DNA of 64,000 bases from Rhynchopus euleeides (GCA_963210315.1 OY723258.1:2388458-2452457), one strand, 5' to 3'; positions 49,886 to 60,629 are shown, counted from the first letter of the stretch. Made by a program: numbers and translations. Notes: generated by a model not told the origin, from the letters alone.

Positions 49886-52800
49886 GGGCACTCAGATTCC
49901 TGAAAATCCTTGGCTGTGGGCATTCAGATTCCTGAAAATCCTTGGCTGTGGGCATTCAGATTCCTGAAACTCCTTGGCTGTGGGCATTCAGATTCCTGAA
50001 AATCCTTGGCTGTGGGCATTCAGATTCCTGAAATTCCTTGGCTGTGGGCATTTAGATTCCTGAAATTCCTTGGCTGTGGGCATTCAGATTCCTGAAAATC
50101 CTTGGCTGTGGGCATTCAGATTCCTGAAAATCCTTGGCTGTGGGCATTCAGATTCCTGAAATTCCTTGGCTGTGGGCATTCAGATTCCTGAAATTCCTTG
50201 GCTGTGGGCATTCAGATTCCTGAAATTCCTTGGCTGTGGGCATTCAGATTCCTGAAATTCCTTGGCTGTTGGCATTCAGATTCCTGAAAATCCTTGGCTG
50301 TGGGCATTCAGATTCCTGAAAATCCTTGGCTGTGGGCATTCAGATTCCTGAAATTCCTTGGCTGTGGGCATTCAGATTCCTGAAAATCCTTGGCTGTGGG
50401 CATTCAGATTCCTGAAATTCCTTGGCTGTGGGCATTCAGATTCCTGAAATTCCTTGGCTGTGGGCATTCAGATTCCTGAAATTCCTTGGCTGTGGGCATT
50501 CAGATTCCTGAAATTCCTTGGCTGTGGGCATTCAGATTCCTGAAAATCCTTGGCTGTGGGCATTCAGATTCCTGAAAATCCTTGGCTGTGGGCATTCAGA
50601 TTCCTGAAATTCCTTGGCTGTGGGCATGCAGATTCCTGAAAATCCTTGGCTGTGGGCATTCAGATTCCTGAAATTCCTTGGCTGTGGGCATTCATATTCC
50701 TGAAAATCCTTGGCTGTGGGCATTCAGATTCCTGAAATTCCTTGGCTGTGGGCATGCAGATTCCTGAAAATCCTTGGCTGTGGGCATTCAGATTCCTGAA
50801 ATTCCTTGGCTGTGGGCATTCATATTCCTGAAAATCCTTGGCTGTGGGCATTCAGATTCCTGAAAATCCTTGGCTGTGGGCATTCAGATTCCTGAAATTC
50901 CTTGGCTGTGGGCATTCAGATTCCTGAAATTCCTTGGCTGTGGGCATTCAGATTCCTGAAAATCCTTGGCTGTGGGCATTCAGATTCCTGAAAATCCTTG
51001 GCTGTGGGCATTGAGATTCCTGAAAATCCTTGGCTGTGGGCATTCAGATTCCTGAAAATCCTTGGCTGTGGGCATTGAGATTCCTGAAAATCCTTGGCTG
51101 TGGGCATTCAGATTTCTGAAATTCCTTGGCTGTGGGCATTCAGATTCCTGAAAATCCTTGGCTGTGGGCATTCAGATTCCTGAAATTCCTTGGCTGTGGG
51201 CATTCAGATTCCAGAAAATCCTTGGCTGTGGGCATTCAGATTCCTGAAAATCCTTGGCTGTGGGCATTCAGATTCCTGAAAATCCTTGGCTGTGGGCATT
51301 CAGATTCCTGAAATTCCTTGGCTGTGGGCATTCAGATTCCTGAAATTCCTTGGCTGTGGGCATTCAGATTCCTAAAATTCCTTGGCTGTGGGCATTCAGA
51401 TTCCTGAAAATCCTTGGCTGTGGGCATTCAGATTCCTGAAAATCCTTGGCTGTGGGCATTCAGATTCCTGAAAATCCTTGGCTGTGGGCATTCAGATTCC
51501 TGAAAATCCTTGGCTGTGGGCATTCAGATTCCTGAAAATCCTTGGCTGTGGGCATTCAGATTCCTGAAAATCCTTGGCTGTGGGCATTCAGATTCCTGAA
51601 ATTCCTTGGCTGTGGGCATTCAGATTCCTGAAAATCCTTGGCTGTGGGCATTCAGATTCCTGAAAATCCTTGGCTGTGGGCATTCAGATTCCTGAAAATC
51701 CTTGGCTGTGGGCATTCAGATTCCTGAAAATCCTTGGCTGTGGGCATTCAGATTCCTGAAATTCCTTGGCTGTGGGCATTCAGATTCCTGAAAATCCTTG
51801 GCTGTGGGCATTCAGATTCCTGAAAATCCTTGGCTGTGGGCATTCAGATTCCTGAAATTCCTTGGCTGTGGGCATTCAGATTCCTGAAAATCCTTGGCTG
51901 TGGGCATTGAGATTCCTGAAAATCCTTGGCTGTGGGCATTCAGATTCCTGAAAATCCTTGGCTGTGGGCATTCAGATTCCTGAAATTCCTTGGCTGTGGG
52001 CATTCAGATTCCTGAAATTCCTTGGCTGTGGGCATTCAGATTCCAGAAAATCCTTGGCTGTGGGCATTCAGATTCCTGAAAATCCTTGGCTGTGGGCATT
52101 CAGATTCCTGAAAATCCTTGGCTGTGGGCATTCAGATTCCTGAAAATCCTTGGCTGTGGGCATTCAGATTCCTGAAATTCCTTGGCTGTGGGCATTCAGA
52201 TTCCTGAAATTCCTTGGCTGTGGGCATTCAGATTCCTGAAATTCCTTGGCTGTGGGCATTCAGATTCCTGAAAATCCTTGGCTGTGGGCATTCAGATTCC
52301 TGAAAATCCTTGGCTGTGGGCATTCAGATTCCTGAAAATCCTTGGCTGTGGGCATTCAGATTCCTGAAATTCCTTGGCTGTGGGCATTCAGATTCCTGAA
52401 ATTCCTTGGCTGTGGGCATTCAGATTCCTGAAATTCCTTGGCTGTGGGCATTCAGATTCCTGAAAATCCTTGGCTGTGGGCATTCAGATTCCTGAAATCC
52501 CTTGGCTGTGGGCATTCAGATTCCTGAAAATCCTTGGCTGTTGGCATTCAGATTCCTGAAAATCCTTGGCTGTGGGCATTCAGATTCCTGAAATTCTTTG
52601 GCTGTGGGCATTCAGATTCCTGAAATTCTTTGGCTGTGGGCATTCAGATTCCTGAAATTCTTTGGCTGTGGGCATTCAGATTCCTGAAAATCCTTGGCTG
52701 TGGGCATTCAGATTCCTGAAATCCCTTGGCTGTGGGCATTCAGATTCCTGAAAATCCTTGGCTGTTGGCATTCAGATTCCTGAAAATCCTTGGCTGTGGG

Positions 52801-54882
52801 CATTCAGATTCCTGAAATTCTTTGGCTGTGGGCATTCAGATTCCTGAAATTCTTTGGCTGTGGGCATTCAGATTCCTGAAATTCTTTGGCTGTGGGCATT
52901 CAGATTCCTGAAAATCCTTGGCTGTGGGCATTCAGATTCCTGAAAATCCTTGGCTGTGGGCATTCAGATTCCTGAAATTCCTTGGCTGTGGGCATTCAGA
53001 TTCCTGAAATTCCTTGGCTGTGGGCATTCAGATTCCTGAAATTCCTTGGCTGTGGGCATTCAGATTCCTGAAAATCCTTGGCTGTGGGCATTCAGATTCC
53101 TGAAATCCCTTGGCTGTGGGCATTCAGATTCCTGAAAATCCTTGGCTGTTGGCATTCAGATTCCTGAAAATCCTTGGCTGTGGGCATTCAGATTCCTGAA
53201 ATTCTTTGGCTGTGGGCATTCAGATTCCTGAAATTCTTTGGCTGTGGGCATTCAGATTCCTGAAATTCCTTGGCTGTGGGCATTCAGATTCCTGAAATTC
53301 TTTGGCTGTGGGCATTCAGATTCCTGAAAATCCTTGGCTGTGGGCATTCAGATTCCTGAAATTCCTTGGCTGTGGGCATTCAGATTCCTGAAATTCCTTG
53401 GCTGTGGGCATTCAGATTCCTGAAATTCCTTGGCTGTGGGCATTCAGATTCCTGAAAATCCTTGGCTGTGGGCATTCAGATTCCTGAAATCCCTTGGCTG
53501 TGGGCATTCAGATTCCTGAAATTCCTTGGCTGTGGGCATTCAGATTCCTGAAAATCCTTGGCTGTGGGCATTCAGATTCCTGAAATTCCTTGGCTGTGGG
53601 CATTCAGATTCCTGAAAATCCTTGGCTGTGGGCATTCAGATTCCTGAAATTCCTTGGCTGTGGGCATTCAGATTCCTGAAAATCCTTGGCTGTGGGCATT
53701 CAGATTCCTGAAATTCCTTGGCTGTGGGCATTCAGATTCCTGAAATTCCTTGGCTGTGGGCATTCAGATTCCTGAAATTCCTTGGCTGTGGGCATTCAGA
53801 TTCCTGAAAATCCTTGGCTGTGGGCATTCAGATTCCTGAAAATCCTTGGCTGTGGGCATTCAGATTCCTGAAAATCCTTGGCTGTGGGCATTCAGATTCC
53901 TGAAAATCCTTGGCTGTGGGCATTCAGATTCCTGAAATTCCTTGGCTGTGGGCATTCAGATTCCTGAAACTCCTTGGCTGTGGGCATTCAGATTCCTGAA
54001 AATCCTTGGCTGTGGGCATTCAGATTCCTGAAAATCCTTGGCTGTGGGCATTCAGATTCCTGAAAATCCTTGGCTGTGGGCATTCAGATTCCTGAAAATC
54101 CTTGGCTGTGGGCATTCAGATTCCTGAAAATCCTTGGCTGTGGGCATTCAGATTCCTGAAATTCCTTGGCTGTGGGCATTCAGATTCCTGAAAATCCTTG
54201 GCTGTGGGCATTCAGATTCCTGAAATTCCTTGGCTGTGGGCATTCAGATTCCTGAAATTCCTTGGCTGTGGGCATTCAGATTCCTGAAATTCCTTGGCTG
54301 TGGGCATTCAGATTCCTGAAAATCCTTGGCTGTGGGCATTCAGATTCCTGAAAATCCTTGGCTGTGGGCATTCAGATTCCTGAAAATCCTTGGCTGTGGG
54401 CATTCAGATTCCTGAAAATCTTTGGCTGTGGGCATTCAGATTCCTGAAAATCCTTGGCTGTGGGCATTCAGATTCCTGAAATTCCTTGGCTGTGGGCATT
54501 CAGATTCCTGAAATTCCTTGGCTGTAGGCATTCAGATTCCTGAAAATCCTTGGCTGTGGGCATTCAGATTCCTGAAATTCCTTGGCTGTGGGCATTCAGA
54601 TTCCTGAAAATCCTTGGCTGTGGGCATTCAGATTCCTGAAAATCCTTGGCTGTGGGCATTCAGATTCCTGAAATTCCTTGGCTGTGGGCATTCAGATTCC
54701 TGAAGGTCCTTGGCTGTGGGCATTCAGATTCCTGAAATTCCTTGGCTGTGGGCATTCAGATTCCTGAAAATCCTTGGCTGTGGGCATTCAGATTCCTGAA
54801 ATTCCTTGGCTGTGGGCATTCAGATTCCTGGAATTCCTTGGCTGTGGGCATTCAGATTCCTGAAATTCCTTGGCTGTGGGCA
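49886..54882 (+). repeat. 32-bp minisatellite, large block
   Basis: About 156 head-to-tail copies of CCTTGGCTGTGGGCAT + TCAGATTCCTGAAAAT, with the last part alternating AAAAT/AAATT and rare variants (CTGTTGG, TTTGG, CCCTTGG). The monomer contains a small hairpin (TTCAG-ATTC-CTGAA). Variant patterns show local higher-order duplication, e.g. CTGTTGGCAT at 52,540 and again 224 bp (7 units) later. 32 is not a multiple of 3, so the short frames in it are not genes. Confidence 0.97.
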
Positions 54883-54995
54883 TATATGGATACACACACA
54901 TATCACACACAATACAGGAATCACAGTACAAACAGCTGAAGAGATTGTCCGTGCATTTTTTGTGCATGGAGAGAAAAAGATAAGAAAAGAAAAAA

Positions 54996-55068
54996 CTCCT
55001 CCTGTTGGGTTCGAACCAACGACCTGCAGGTTAACAGCCTGACGCGCTACCGACTGCGCCAAGGAGGA
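54996..55068 (-). tRNA. tRNA-Asn(GTT), copy 1
   Basis: 73 nt. Acceptor TCCTCCT/AGGAGGA, loop CTGTTAA, B box GGTTCGAACCC. First gene of the duplicated eight-tRNA block. Confidence 0.92.
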
Positions 55069-55146
55069 TCTGTAAGTATAGGGTAAAAGGGAATAACAGC
55101 TGCAGTCCTGTACACAGTACACAGGCACATATAAGGTACATAAAAG

Positions 55147-55219
55147 TACAGCTAGTCGGGATTGAACCGACGATCTCTCGCGTGTGAGGCGAGCGTCCTA
55201 ACCACTAGACGATAGCTGC
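55147..55219 (-). tRNA. tRNA-Val(CAC), copy 1
   Basis: 73 nt. Acceptor GCAGCTA/TAGCTGT, loop CTCACAC, T arm GTCGGTTCAATCCCGAC. Confidence 0.92.
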
Positions 55220-55311
55220 TCTGATAATATAGGACAAGGCCACTTACCTGTTGTTACACTGTAGTAGTGCCAGCCAGACGAAACACACCACACCACAAGG
55301 AAGAAAAGGGA

Positions 55312-55383
55312 TTCCCCCTCCGGGGTTCGAACCCGGGTCGCCTGGGTGAAGACCAGGTATACTAACCACTGTACTAAAGGGGA
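55312..55383 (-). tRNA. tRNA-Glu(TTC), copy 1
   Basis: 72 nt. Acceptor TCCCCTT/AGGGGGA, loop TCTTCAC, B box GGTTCGAACCC. Confidence 0.92.
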
Positions 55384-55409
55384 CATGGACTGGGGCTATC
55401 CCTTTCCAT

Positions 55410-55481
55410 GGGCGTTTAGCTCAGTGGTAGAGCGCCCGTTCTGCATACGGGAGGCCGAGGGTTCGAACCCCTCAATGTCCA
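55410..55481 (+). tRNA. tRNA-Ala(TGC), copy 1
   Basis: 72 nt. Acceptor GGGCGTT/AATGTCC, loop TCTGCAT, B box GGTTCGAACCC, followed by a T-run. Confidence 0.93.
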
Positions 55482-55508
55482 TGTTTTTTCTCTGCATCTA
55501 CTATCAAG

Positions 55509-55581
55509 GCCCGTGTAGCCCAATGGATAAGGCGTTCGCTTCCTAAGCGAAAGATTGTGGGTTCGATCCCCACCATGGGTA
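55509..55581 (+). tRNA. tRNA-Arg(CCT), copy 1
   Basis: 73 nt. Acceptor GCCCGTG/CATGGGT, loop TTCCTAA, B box GGTTCGATCCC, then CTTTTT. Confidence 0.93.
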
Positions 55582-55680
55582 CCTTCTCTTTTTACGTGTG
55601 TGTGAGAGACTCTTTCTTCCAACACATATATGCACTCACACACAGCCTGTATGATAACACAGGTGCTGCCTGTTCTCAGA

Positions 55681-55752
55681 GGCTCGGTGGTCTAGTGGCA
55701 TGATTCTCGCTTAGGGTGCGAGAGGTCCGGGGTTCGATTCCCCGCCGAGCCC
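55681..55752 (+). tRNA. tRNA-Pro(AGG), copy 1
   Basis: 72 nt. Acceptor GGCTCGG/CCGAGCC, loop TTAGGGT, discriminator C, B box GGTTCGATTCC. Confidence 0.93.
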
Positions 55753-55787
55753 AGTTTTATTAAGCCCCAGTTTTGTTACACTCACAA

Positions 55788-55859
55788 GCGGCCATGGTTT
55801 AGTGGTTAGAACACCTGTTCGTGGCACAGGAGACCCGAGTTCAATTCTCGGTGGCCGCT
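55788..55859 (+). tRNA. tRNA-His(GTG), copy 1
   Basis: 72 nt. Acceptor GCGGCCA/TGGCCGC, loop TCGTGGC, T arm CGAGTTCAATTCTCG, followed by a run of seven T. Unlike the His-like ends at 48.0 and 49.5 kb, this one folds completely. Confidence 0.93.
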
Positions 55860-55953
55860 CATACTTTTTTTAACACTTTTTGTGTGCAGTATCTGCACAA
55901 AAATATTTACAAGAAACAAAAGAATCCCCTGTCACTTTTTTGCAGCAAAGAGT

Positions 55954-56026
55954 TACCCCGTGTGGGACTCGAACCCACAGCCTTTGGATTAGAAGTCCAA
56001 CGCGCTATCCATTGCGCCAACGGGGC
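55954..56026 (-). tRNA. tRNA-Arg(TCT), copy 1
   Basis: 73 nt. Acceptor GCCCCGT/ACGGGGT, loop CTTCTAA, B box GGTTCGAGTCC. Confidence 0.93.
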
Positions 56027-56114
56027 ACCTTCCTAGGATATGGCTATATAAAGAGTTGTGCACTGATGTATACACACATATTTGTTCTGTGTAAGTTCCT
56101 TTGCAACACCCTTT

Positions 56115-57857
56115 CCTTGGCTGTGGGCATTCAGATTCCTGAAATTCTTTGGCTGTGGGCATTCAGATTCCTGAAATTCCTTGGCTGTGGGCATTCAGAT
56201 TCCTGAAATTCTTTGGCTGTGGGCATTCAGATTCCTGAAAATCCTTGGCTGTGGGCATTCAGATTCCTGAAATTCCTTGGCTGTGGGCATTCAGATTCCT
56301 GAAATTCCTTGGCTGTGGGCATTCAGATTCCTGAAATTCCTTGGCTGTGGGCATTCAGATTCCTGAAAATCCTTGGCTGTGGGCATTCAGATTCCTGAAA
56401 TCCCTTGGCTGTGGGCATTCAGATTCCTGAAACTCCTTGGCTGTTGGCATTCAGATTCCTGAAAATCCTTGGCTGTGGGCATTCAGATTCCTGAAATTCC
56501 TTGGCTGTGGGCATTCAGATTCCTGAAAATCCTTGGCTGTGGGCATTCAGATTCCTGAAATTCCTTGGCTGTGGGCATTCAGATTCCTGAAAATCCTTGG
56601 CTGTGGGCATTCAGATTCCTGAAATTCCTTGGCTGTGGGCATTCAGATTCCTGAAATTCCTTGGCTGTGGGCATTCAGATTCCTGAAATTCCTTGGCTGT
56701 GGGCATTCAGATTCCTGAAAATCCTTGGCTGTGGGCATTCAGATTCCTGAAAATCCTTGGCTGTGGGCATTCAGATTCCTGAAAATCCTTGGCTGTGGGC
56801 ATTCAGATTCCTGAAAATCCTTGGCTGTGGGCATTCAGATTCCTGAAATTCCTTGGCTGTGGGCATTCAGATTCCTGAAACTCCTTGGCTGTGGGCATTC
56901 AGATTCCTGAAAATCCTTGGCTGTGGGCATTCAGATTCCTGAAAATCCTTGGCTGTGGGCATTCAGATTCCTGAAAATCCTTGCCTGTGGGCATTCAGAT
57001 TCCTGAAAATCCTTGGCTGTGGGCATTCAGATTCCTGAAAATCCTTGGCTGTGGGCATTCAGATTCCTGAAAATCCTTGGCTGTGGGCATTCAGATTCCT
57101 GAAAATCCTTGGCTGTGGGCATTCAGATTCCTGAAATTCCTTGGCTGTGGGCATTCAGATTCCTGAAAATCCTTGGCTGTGGGCATTCAGATTCCTGAAA
57201 TTCCTTGGCTGTGGGCATTCAGATTCCTGAAATTCCTTGGCTGTGGGCATTCAGATTCCTGAAATTCCTTGGCTGTGGGCATTCAGATTCCTGAAAATCC
57301 TTGGCTGTGGGCATTCAGATTCCTGAAAATCCTTGGCTGTGGGCATTCAGATTCCTGAAAATCCTTGGCTGTGGGCATTCAGATTCCTGAAAATCTTTGG
57401 CTGTGGGCATTCAGATTCCTGAAAATCCTTGGCTGTGGGCATTCAGATTCCTGAAATTCCTTGGCTGTGGGCATTCAGATTCCTGAAATTCCTTGGCTGT
57501 AGGCATTCAGATTCCTGAAAATCCTTGGCTGTGGGCATTCAGATTCCTGAAATTCCTTGGCTGTGGGCATTCAGATTCCTGAAAATCCTTGGCTGTGGGC
57601 ATTCAGATTCCTGAAAATCCTTGGCTGTGGGCATTCAGATTCCTGAAATTCCTTGGCTGTGGGCATTCAGATTCCTGAAGGTCCTTGGCTGTGGGCATTC
57701 AGATTCCTGAAATTCCTTGGCTGTGGGCATTCAGATTCCTGAAAATCCTTGGCTGTGGGCATTCAGATTCCTGAAATTCCTTGGCTGTGGGCATTCAGAT
57801 TCCTGGAATTCCTTGGCTGTGGGCATTCAGATTCCTGAAATTCCTTGGCTGTGGGCA
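56115..57857 (+). repeat. 32-bp minisatellite, second block
   Basis: About 54 copies of the same monomer as 49,886-54,882. Its last stretch carries the same run of variants as the end of the first block (for example the AGGTCC unit), so the block end was copied together with the eight tRNA genes that follow. Confidence 0.97.
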
Positions 57858-57970
57858 TATATGGATACACACACATATCACACACAATACAGGAATCACA
57901 GTACAAACAGCTGAAGAGATTGTCCGTGCATTTTTTGTGCATGGAGAGAAAAAGATAAGAAAAGAAAAAA

Positions 57971-58043
57971 CTCCTCCTGTTGGGTTCGAACCAACGACCT
58001 GCAGGTTAACAGCCTGACGCGCTACCGACTGCGCCAAGGAGGA
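57971..58043 (-). tRNA. tRNA-Asn(GTT), copy 2
   Basis: Identical to 54,996-55,068, at +2,975. Confidence 0.92.
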
Positions 58044-58121
58044 TCTGTAAGTATAGGGTAAAAGGGAATAACAGCTGCAGTCCTGTACACAGTACACAGG
58101 CACATATAAGGTACATAAAAG

Positions 58122-58194
58122 TACAGCTAGTCGGGATTGAACCGACGATCTCTCGCGTGTGAGGCGAGCGTCCTAACCACTAGACGATAGCTGC
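58122..58194 (-). tRNA. tRNA-Val(CAC), copy 2
   Basis: Identical to 55,147-55,219, at +2,975. Confidence 0.92.
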
Positions 58195-58286
58195 TCTGAT
58201 AATATAGGACAAGGCCACTTACCTGTTGTTACACTGTAGTAGTGCCAGCCAGACGAAACACACCACACCACAAGGAAGAAAAGGGA

Positions 58287-58358
58287 TTCCCCCTCCGGGG
58301 TTCGAACCCGGGTCGCCTGGGTGAAGACCAGGTATACTAACCACTGTACTAAAGGGGA
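58287..58358 (-). tRNA. tRNA-Glu(TTC), copy 2
   Basis: Identical to 55,312-55,383, at +2,975. Confidence 0.92.
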
Positions 58359-58384
58359 CATGGACTGGGGCTATCCCTTTCCAT

Positions 58385-58456
58385 GGGCGTTTAGCTCAGT
58401 GGTAGAGCGCCCGTTCTGCATACGGGAGGCCGAGGGTTCGAACCCCTCAATGTCCA
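58385..58456 (+). tRNA. tRNA-Ala(TGC), copy 2
   Basis: Identical to 55,410-55,481, at +2,975. Confidence 0.93.
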
Positions 58457-58483
58457 TGTTTTTTCTCTGCATCTACTATCAAG

Positions 58484-58556
58484 GCCCGTGTAGCCCAATG
58501 GATAAGGCGTTCGCTTCCTAAGCGAAAGATTGTGGGTTCGATCCCCACCATGGGTA
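58484..58556 (+). tRNA. tRNA-Arg(CCT), copy 2
   Basis: Identical to 55,509-55,581, at +2,975. Confidence 0.93.
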
Positions 58557-58655
58557 CCTTCTCTTTTTACGTGTGTGTGAGAGACTCTTTCTTCCAACAC
58601 ATATATGCACTCACACACAGCCTGTATGATAACACAGGTGCTGCCTGTTCTCAGA

Positions 58656-58727
58656 GGCTCGGTGGTCTAGTGGCATGATTCTCGCTTAGGGTGCGAGAGG
58701 TCCGGGGTTCGATTCCCCGCCGAGCCC
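58656..58727 (+). tRNA. tRNA-Pro(AGG), copy 2
   Basis: Identical to 55,681-55,752, at +2,975. Confidence 0.93.
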
Positions 58728-58762
58728 AGTTTTATTAAGCCCCAGTTTTGTTACACTCACAA

Positions 58763-58834
58763 GCGGCCATGGTTTAGTGGTTAGAACACCTGTTCGTGGC
58801 ACAGGAGACCCGAGTTCAATTCTCGGTGGCCGCT
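58763..58834 (+). tRNA. tRNA-His(GTG), copy 2
   Basis: Identical to 55,788-55,859, at +2,975. Confidence 0.93.
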
Positions 58835-58928
58835 CATACTTTTTTTAACACTTTTTGTGTGCAGTATCTGCACAAAAATATTTACAAGAAACAAAAGAAT
58901 CCCCTGTCACTTTTTTGCAGCAAAGAGT

Positions 58929-59001
58929 TACCCCGTGTGGGACTCGAACCCACAGCCTTTGGATTAGAAGTCCAACGCGCTATCCATTGCGCCAACGGGG
59001 C
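58929..59001 (-). tRNA. tRNA-Arg(TCT), copy 2
   Basis: Identical to 55,954-56,026, at +2,975. The two copies part about 80 bp further on (56,108/59,083). Confidence 0.93.
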
Positions 59002-59093
59002 ACCTTCCTAGGATATGGCTATATAAAGAGTTGTGCACTGATGTATACACACATATTTGTTCTGTGTAAGTTCCTTTGCAACAAAAAAGTGTA

Positions 59094-59110
59094 TGCCTCC
59101 ACCTGGGATT

Positions 59111-59159
<49 letters not shown>

Positions 59160-59166
59160 AAGAGGC
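59094..59166 (-). tRNA. tRNA-Phe(GAA)
   Basis: 73 nt. Acceptor GCCTCTT/TGGAGGC (one T-T mismatch at the base), loop CTGAAGA, B box GGTTCAATCCC. Confidence 0.92.
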
Positions 59167-59229
59167 TACATTACTGAGTTAACAGAAGGATGACATGTGG
59201 GCAACAAGGGTGCCAGTGCAAATAAGGAG

Positions 59230-59301
59230 AGGCAACTGAGGGGATCGAACCCTCGACCCTTGGTTTACAAGACCAATGCTCTACCACTGAGCTAAATCGC
59301 C
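59230..59301 (-). tRNA. tRNA-Thr(TGT)
   Basis: 72 nt. Acceptor GGCGATT/AGTTGCC, loop CTTGTAA, B box GGTTCGATCCC. Confidence 0.93.
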
Positions 59302-59328
59302 TTCATAAGGGGAAATGGTGAAAAAGAA

Positions 59329-59400
59329 TGGAGAATGAGGGGTTCGAACCCTCGGCCTCCCGTATGCGGAACGGGCGCTCTTCCACTGAGCTAATTCCCC
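59329..59400 (-). tRNA. tRNA-Ala(CGC)
   Basis: 72 nt. Acceptor GGGGAAT/ATTCTCC, loop TCCGCAT, B box GGTTCGAACCC. Confidence 0.93.
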
Positions 59401-59485
59401 CTGCTTTATAAGCAGGAAAAGGTTCTGTGTTGTGCATATATGTTACACAGCCCACTGGACTATTTCTTGGGTACGAAAAAGAGTC

Positions 59486-59557
59486 TACTCGCGGCGGGGA
59501 TCGAACCCGCAACCTCCGGCGCCGGGAACCGACGCGCTTCCATTGCGCCACGCGAGC
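59486..59557 (-). tRNA. tRNA-Arg(CCG)
   Basis: 72 nt. Acceptor GCTCGCG/CGCGAGT, loop TCCCGGC giving CCG but with C instead of T at position 33. B box GGTTCGATCCC. Confidence 0.87.
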
Positions 59558-59581
59558 TGACATGAAGAAACATAGGAACCA

Positions 59582-59654
59582 GCTCTCGTGGCCTAGTGGT
59601 TAAGGCACAGGTCTTATGAGCCTGGGATCGCGGGTTCAAACCCCGCCGGGAGCA
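59582..59654 (+). tRNA. tRNA-Ile(TAT)
   Basis: 73 nt. Acceptor GCTCTCG/CGGGAGC, loop CTTATGA, B box GGTTCAAACCC. No intron. Confidence 0.9.
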
Positions 59655-59703
59655 ACTTGTTATCTCTTTTCAGTGGTACTGCTGTACGGAATAATCCATT
59701 GTA

Positions 59704-59785
59704 GCGGACGTATCCAAGTGGTTAAGGAGGTGCACTCGAAATGCATTGGGCCCTGCCCGCGTAGGTTCAAATCCTGCCGTCCGCG
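59704..59785 (+). tRNA. tRNA-Ser(CGA)
   Basis: 82 nt with a long variable arm. Acceptor GCGGACG/CGTCCGC, discriminator G, loop CTCGAAA, followed by a T-run. Confidence 0.93.
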
Positions 59786-59867
59786 TTTTTTATGTACTAC
59801 ATGAGAATATCTGTGATTTACGTAAATTGCATGCATTCTGTGTGTACAGTGTATGCATAAAAAAAAG

Positions 59868-59940
59868 TGGAGATTGAGGGTATCGATCCCTCTACCTCTC
59901 GCATGCTGAGCGAGCGCTCTACCATTTGAGCTAAACCCCC
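59868..59940 (-). tRNA. tRNA-Ala(AGC)
   Basis: 73 nt. Acceptor GGGGGTT/AATCTCC, loop TCAGCAT. The T loop reads ATCGATA instead of the usual TTCGATC, so position 54 is not T. Confidence 0.88.
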
Positions 59941-60037
59941 TACAATAGAAGAATGAACTGTCGCAATACCAGTCTATACACACGTACAGAGGAAACACAA
60001 GCAAACACTGTACACAAGAGAAAAGTCAAAGAAAAGA

Positions 60038-60110
60038 AGGCACTAGAGGGGATCGAACCCTCGACCTCTCGCTTACTGGGCGAGCGCTCTAACCACTGAG
60101 CTATAGCGCC
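60038..60110 (-). tRNA. tRNA-Thr(AGT)
   Basis: 73 nt. Acceptor GGCGCTA/TAGTGCC, loop CCAGTAA, B box GGTTCGATCCC. Confidence 0.93.
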
Positions 60111-60137
60111 TACGTACTTACACAGGCTAAAAAAAGA

Positions 60138-60210
60138 TGCGAGGTGCCAGGATCGAACTGACGACCTTAGGATTATGGGACCTACGCGCTCCCGACTGCG
60201 CCAACCTCGC
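60138..60210 (-). tRNA. tRNA-Met(CAT), probably elongator
   Basis: 73 nt. Acceptor GCGAGGT/ACCTCGC, loop CCCATAA (C at position 33). T loop TTCGATC is of elongator rather than eukaryotic initiator type. Confidence 0.87.
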
Positions 60211-60329
60211 TCTGGTAATATATGTTGGACTCCCTTACCTGCACTGTATTTCTGTGCAGCCAACCACACTGCAGAGAGACTACACACCTATCCCAGGAGA
60301 GGGCTGATGGAACCTGCTGTCAGTGTAAG

Positions 60330-60401
60330 GGCTTAGTGGTCTAGTGGCATGATTCTCGCTTCGGGTGCGAGAGGTCCAGGGTTCGATTCCCTGCTGAGCC
60401 C
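60330..60401 (+). tRNA. tRNA-Pro(CGG)
   Basis: 72 nt. Acceptor GGCTTAG/CTGAGCC, loop TTCGGGT, followed by CTCTTTTT. Near-twin of Pro(TGG) at 61,717. Confidence 0.93.
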
Positions 60402-60462
60402 TCTCTTTTTACCTTATATATACATAGCACACACAAAACATTTATGCAAGGCAAAAAGCAGG

Positions 60463-60534
60463 CACCCGCCGTGGGGGTCGAACCCACGACCATTGGATTA
60501 AAGGTCCAACGCTCTACCGCTGAGCTAGGCGGGC
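60463..60534 (-). tRNA. tRNA-Lys(TTT)
   Basis: 72 nt. Acceptor GCCCGCC/GGCGGGT, loop CCTTTAA, B box GGTTCGACCCC. Confidence 0.93.
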
Positions 60535-60629
60535 CACTACTGCCAGCTAGCCCTGCAGGGCCTTGGGGAGATAGGCCATAACAGTTCTTGTCCTGCACTC
60601 GTTGTAATACTTTGATGCTCATATACAGA

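Noticed and set aside
50532-52143. Short frames of 61-63 codons on both strands (MPTAKDFQE..., MAVGIQIPE...)
   Set aside because: They are readings of the 32-bp repeat, which cycles through all three frames; not genes.
49886-54882. CRISPR-like array of 32-bp repeats
   Set aside because: Units are directly head to tail with no unique spacers, so it is a minisatellite. The host is eukaryotic.
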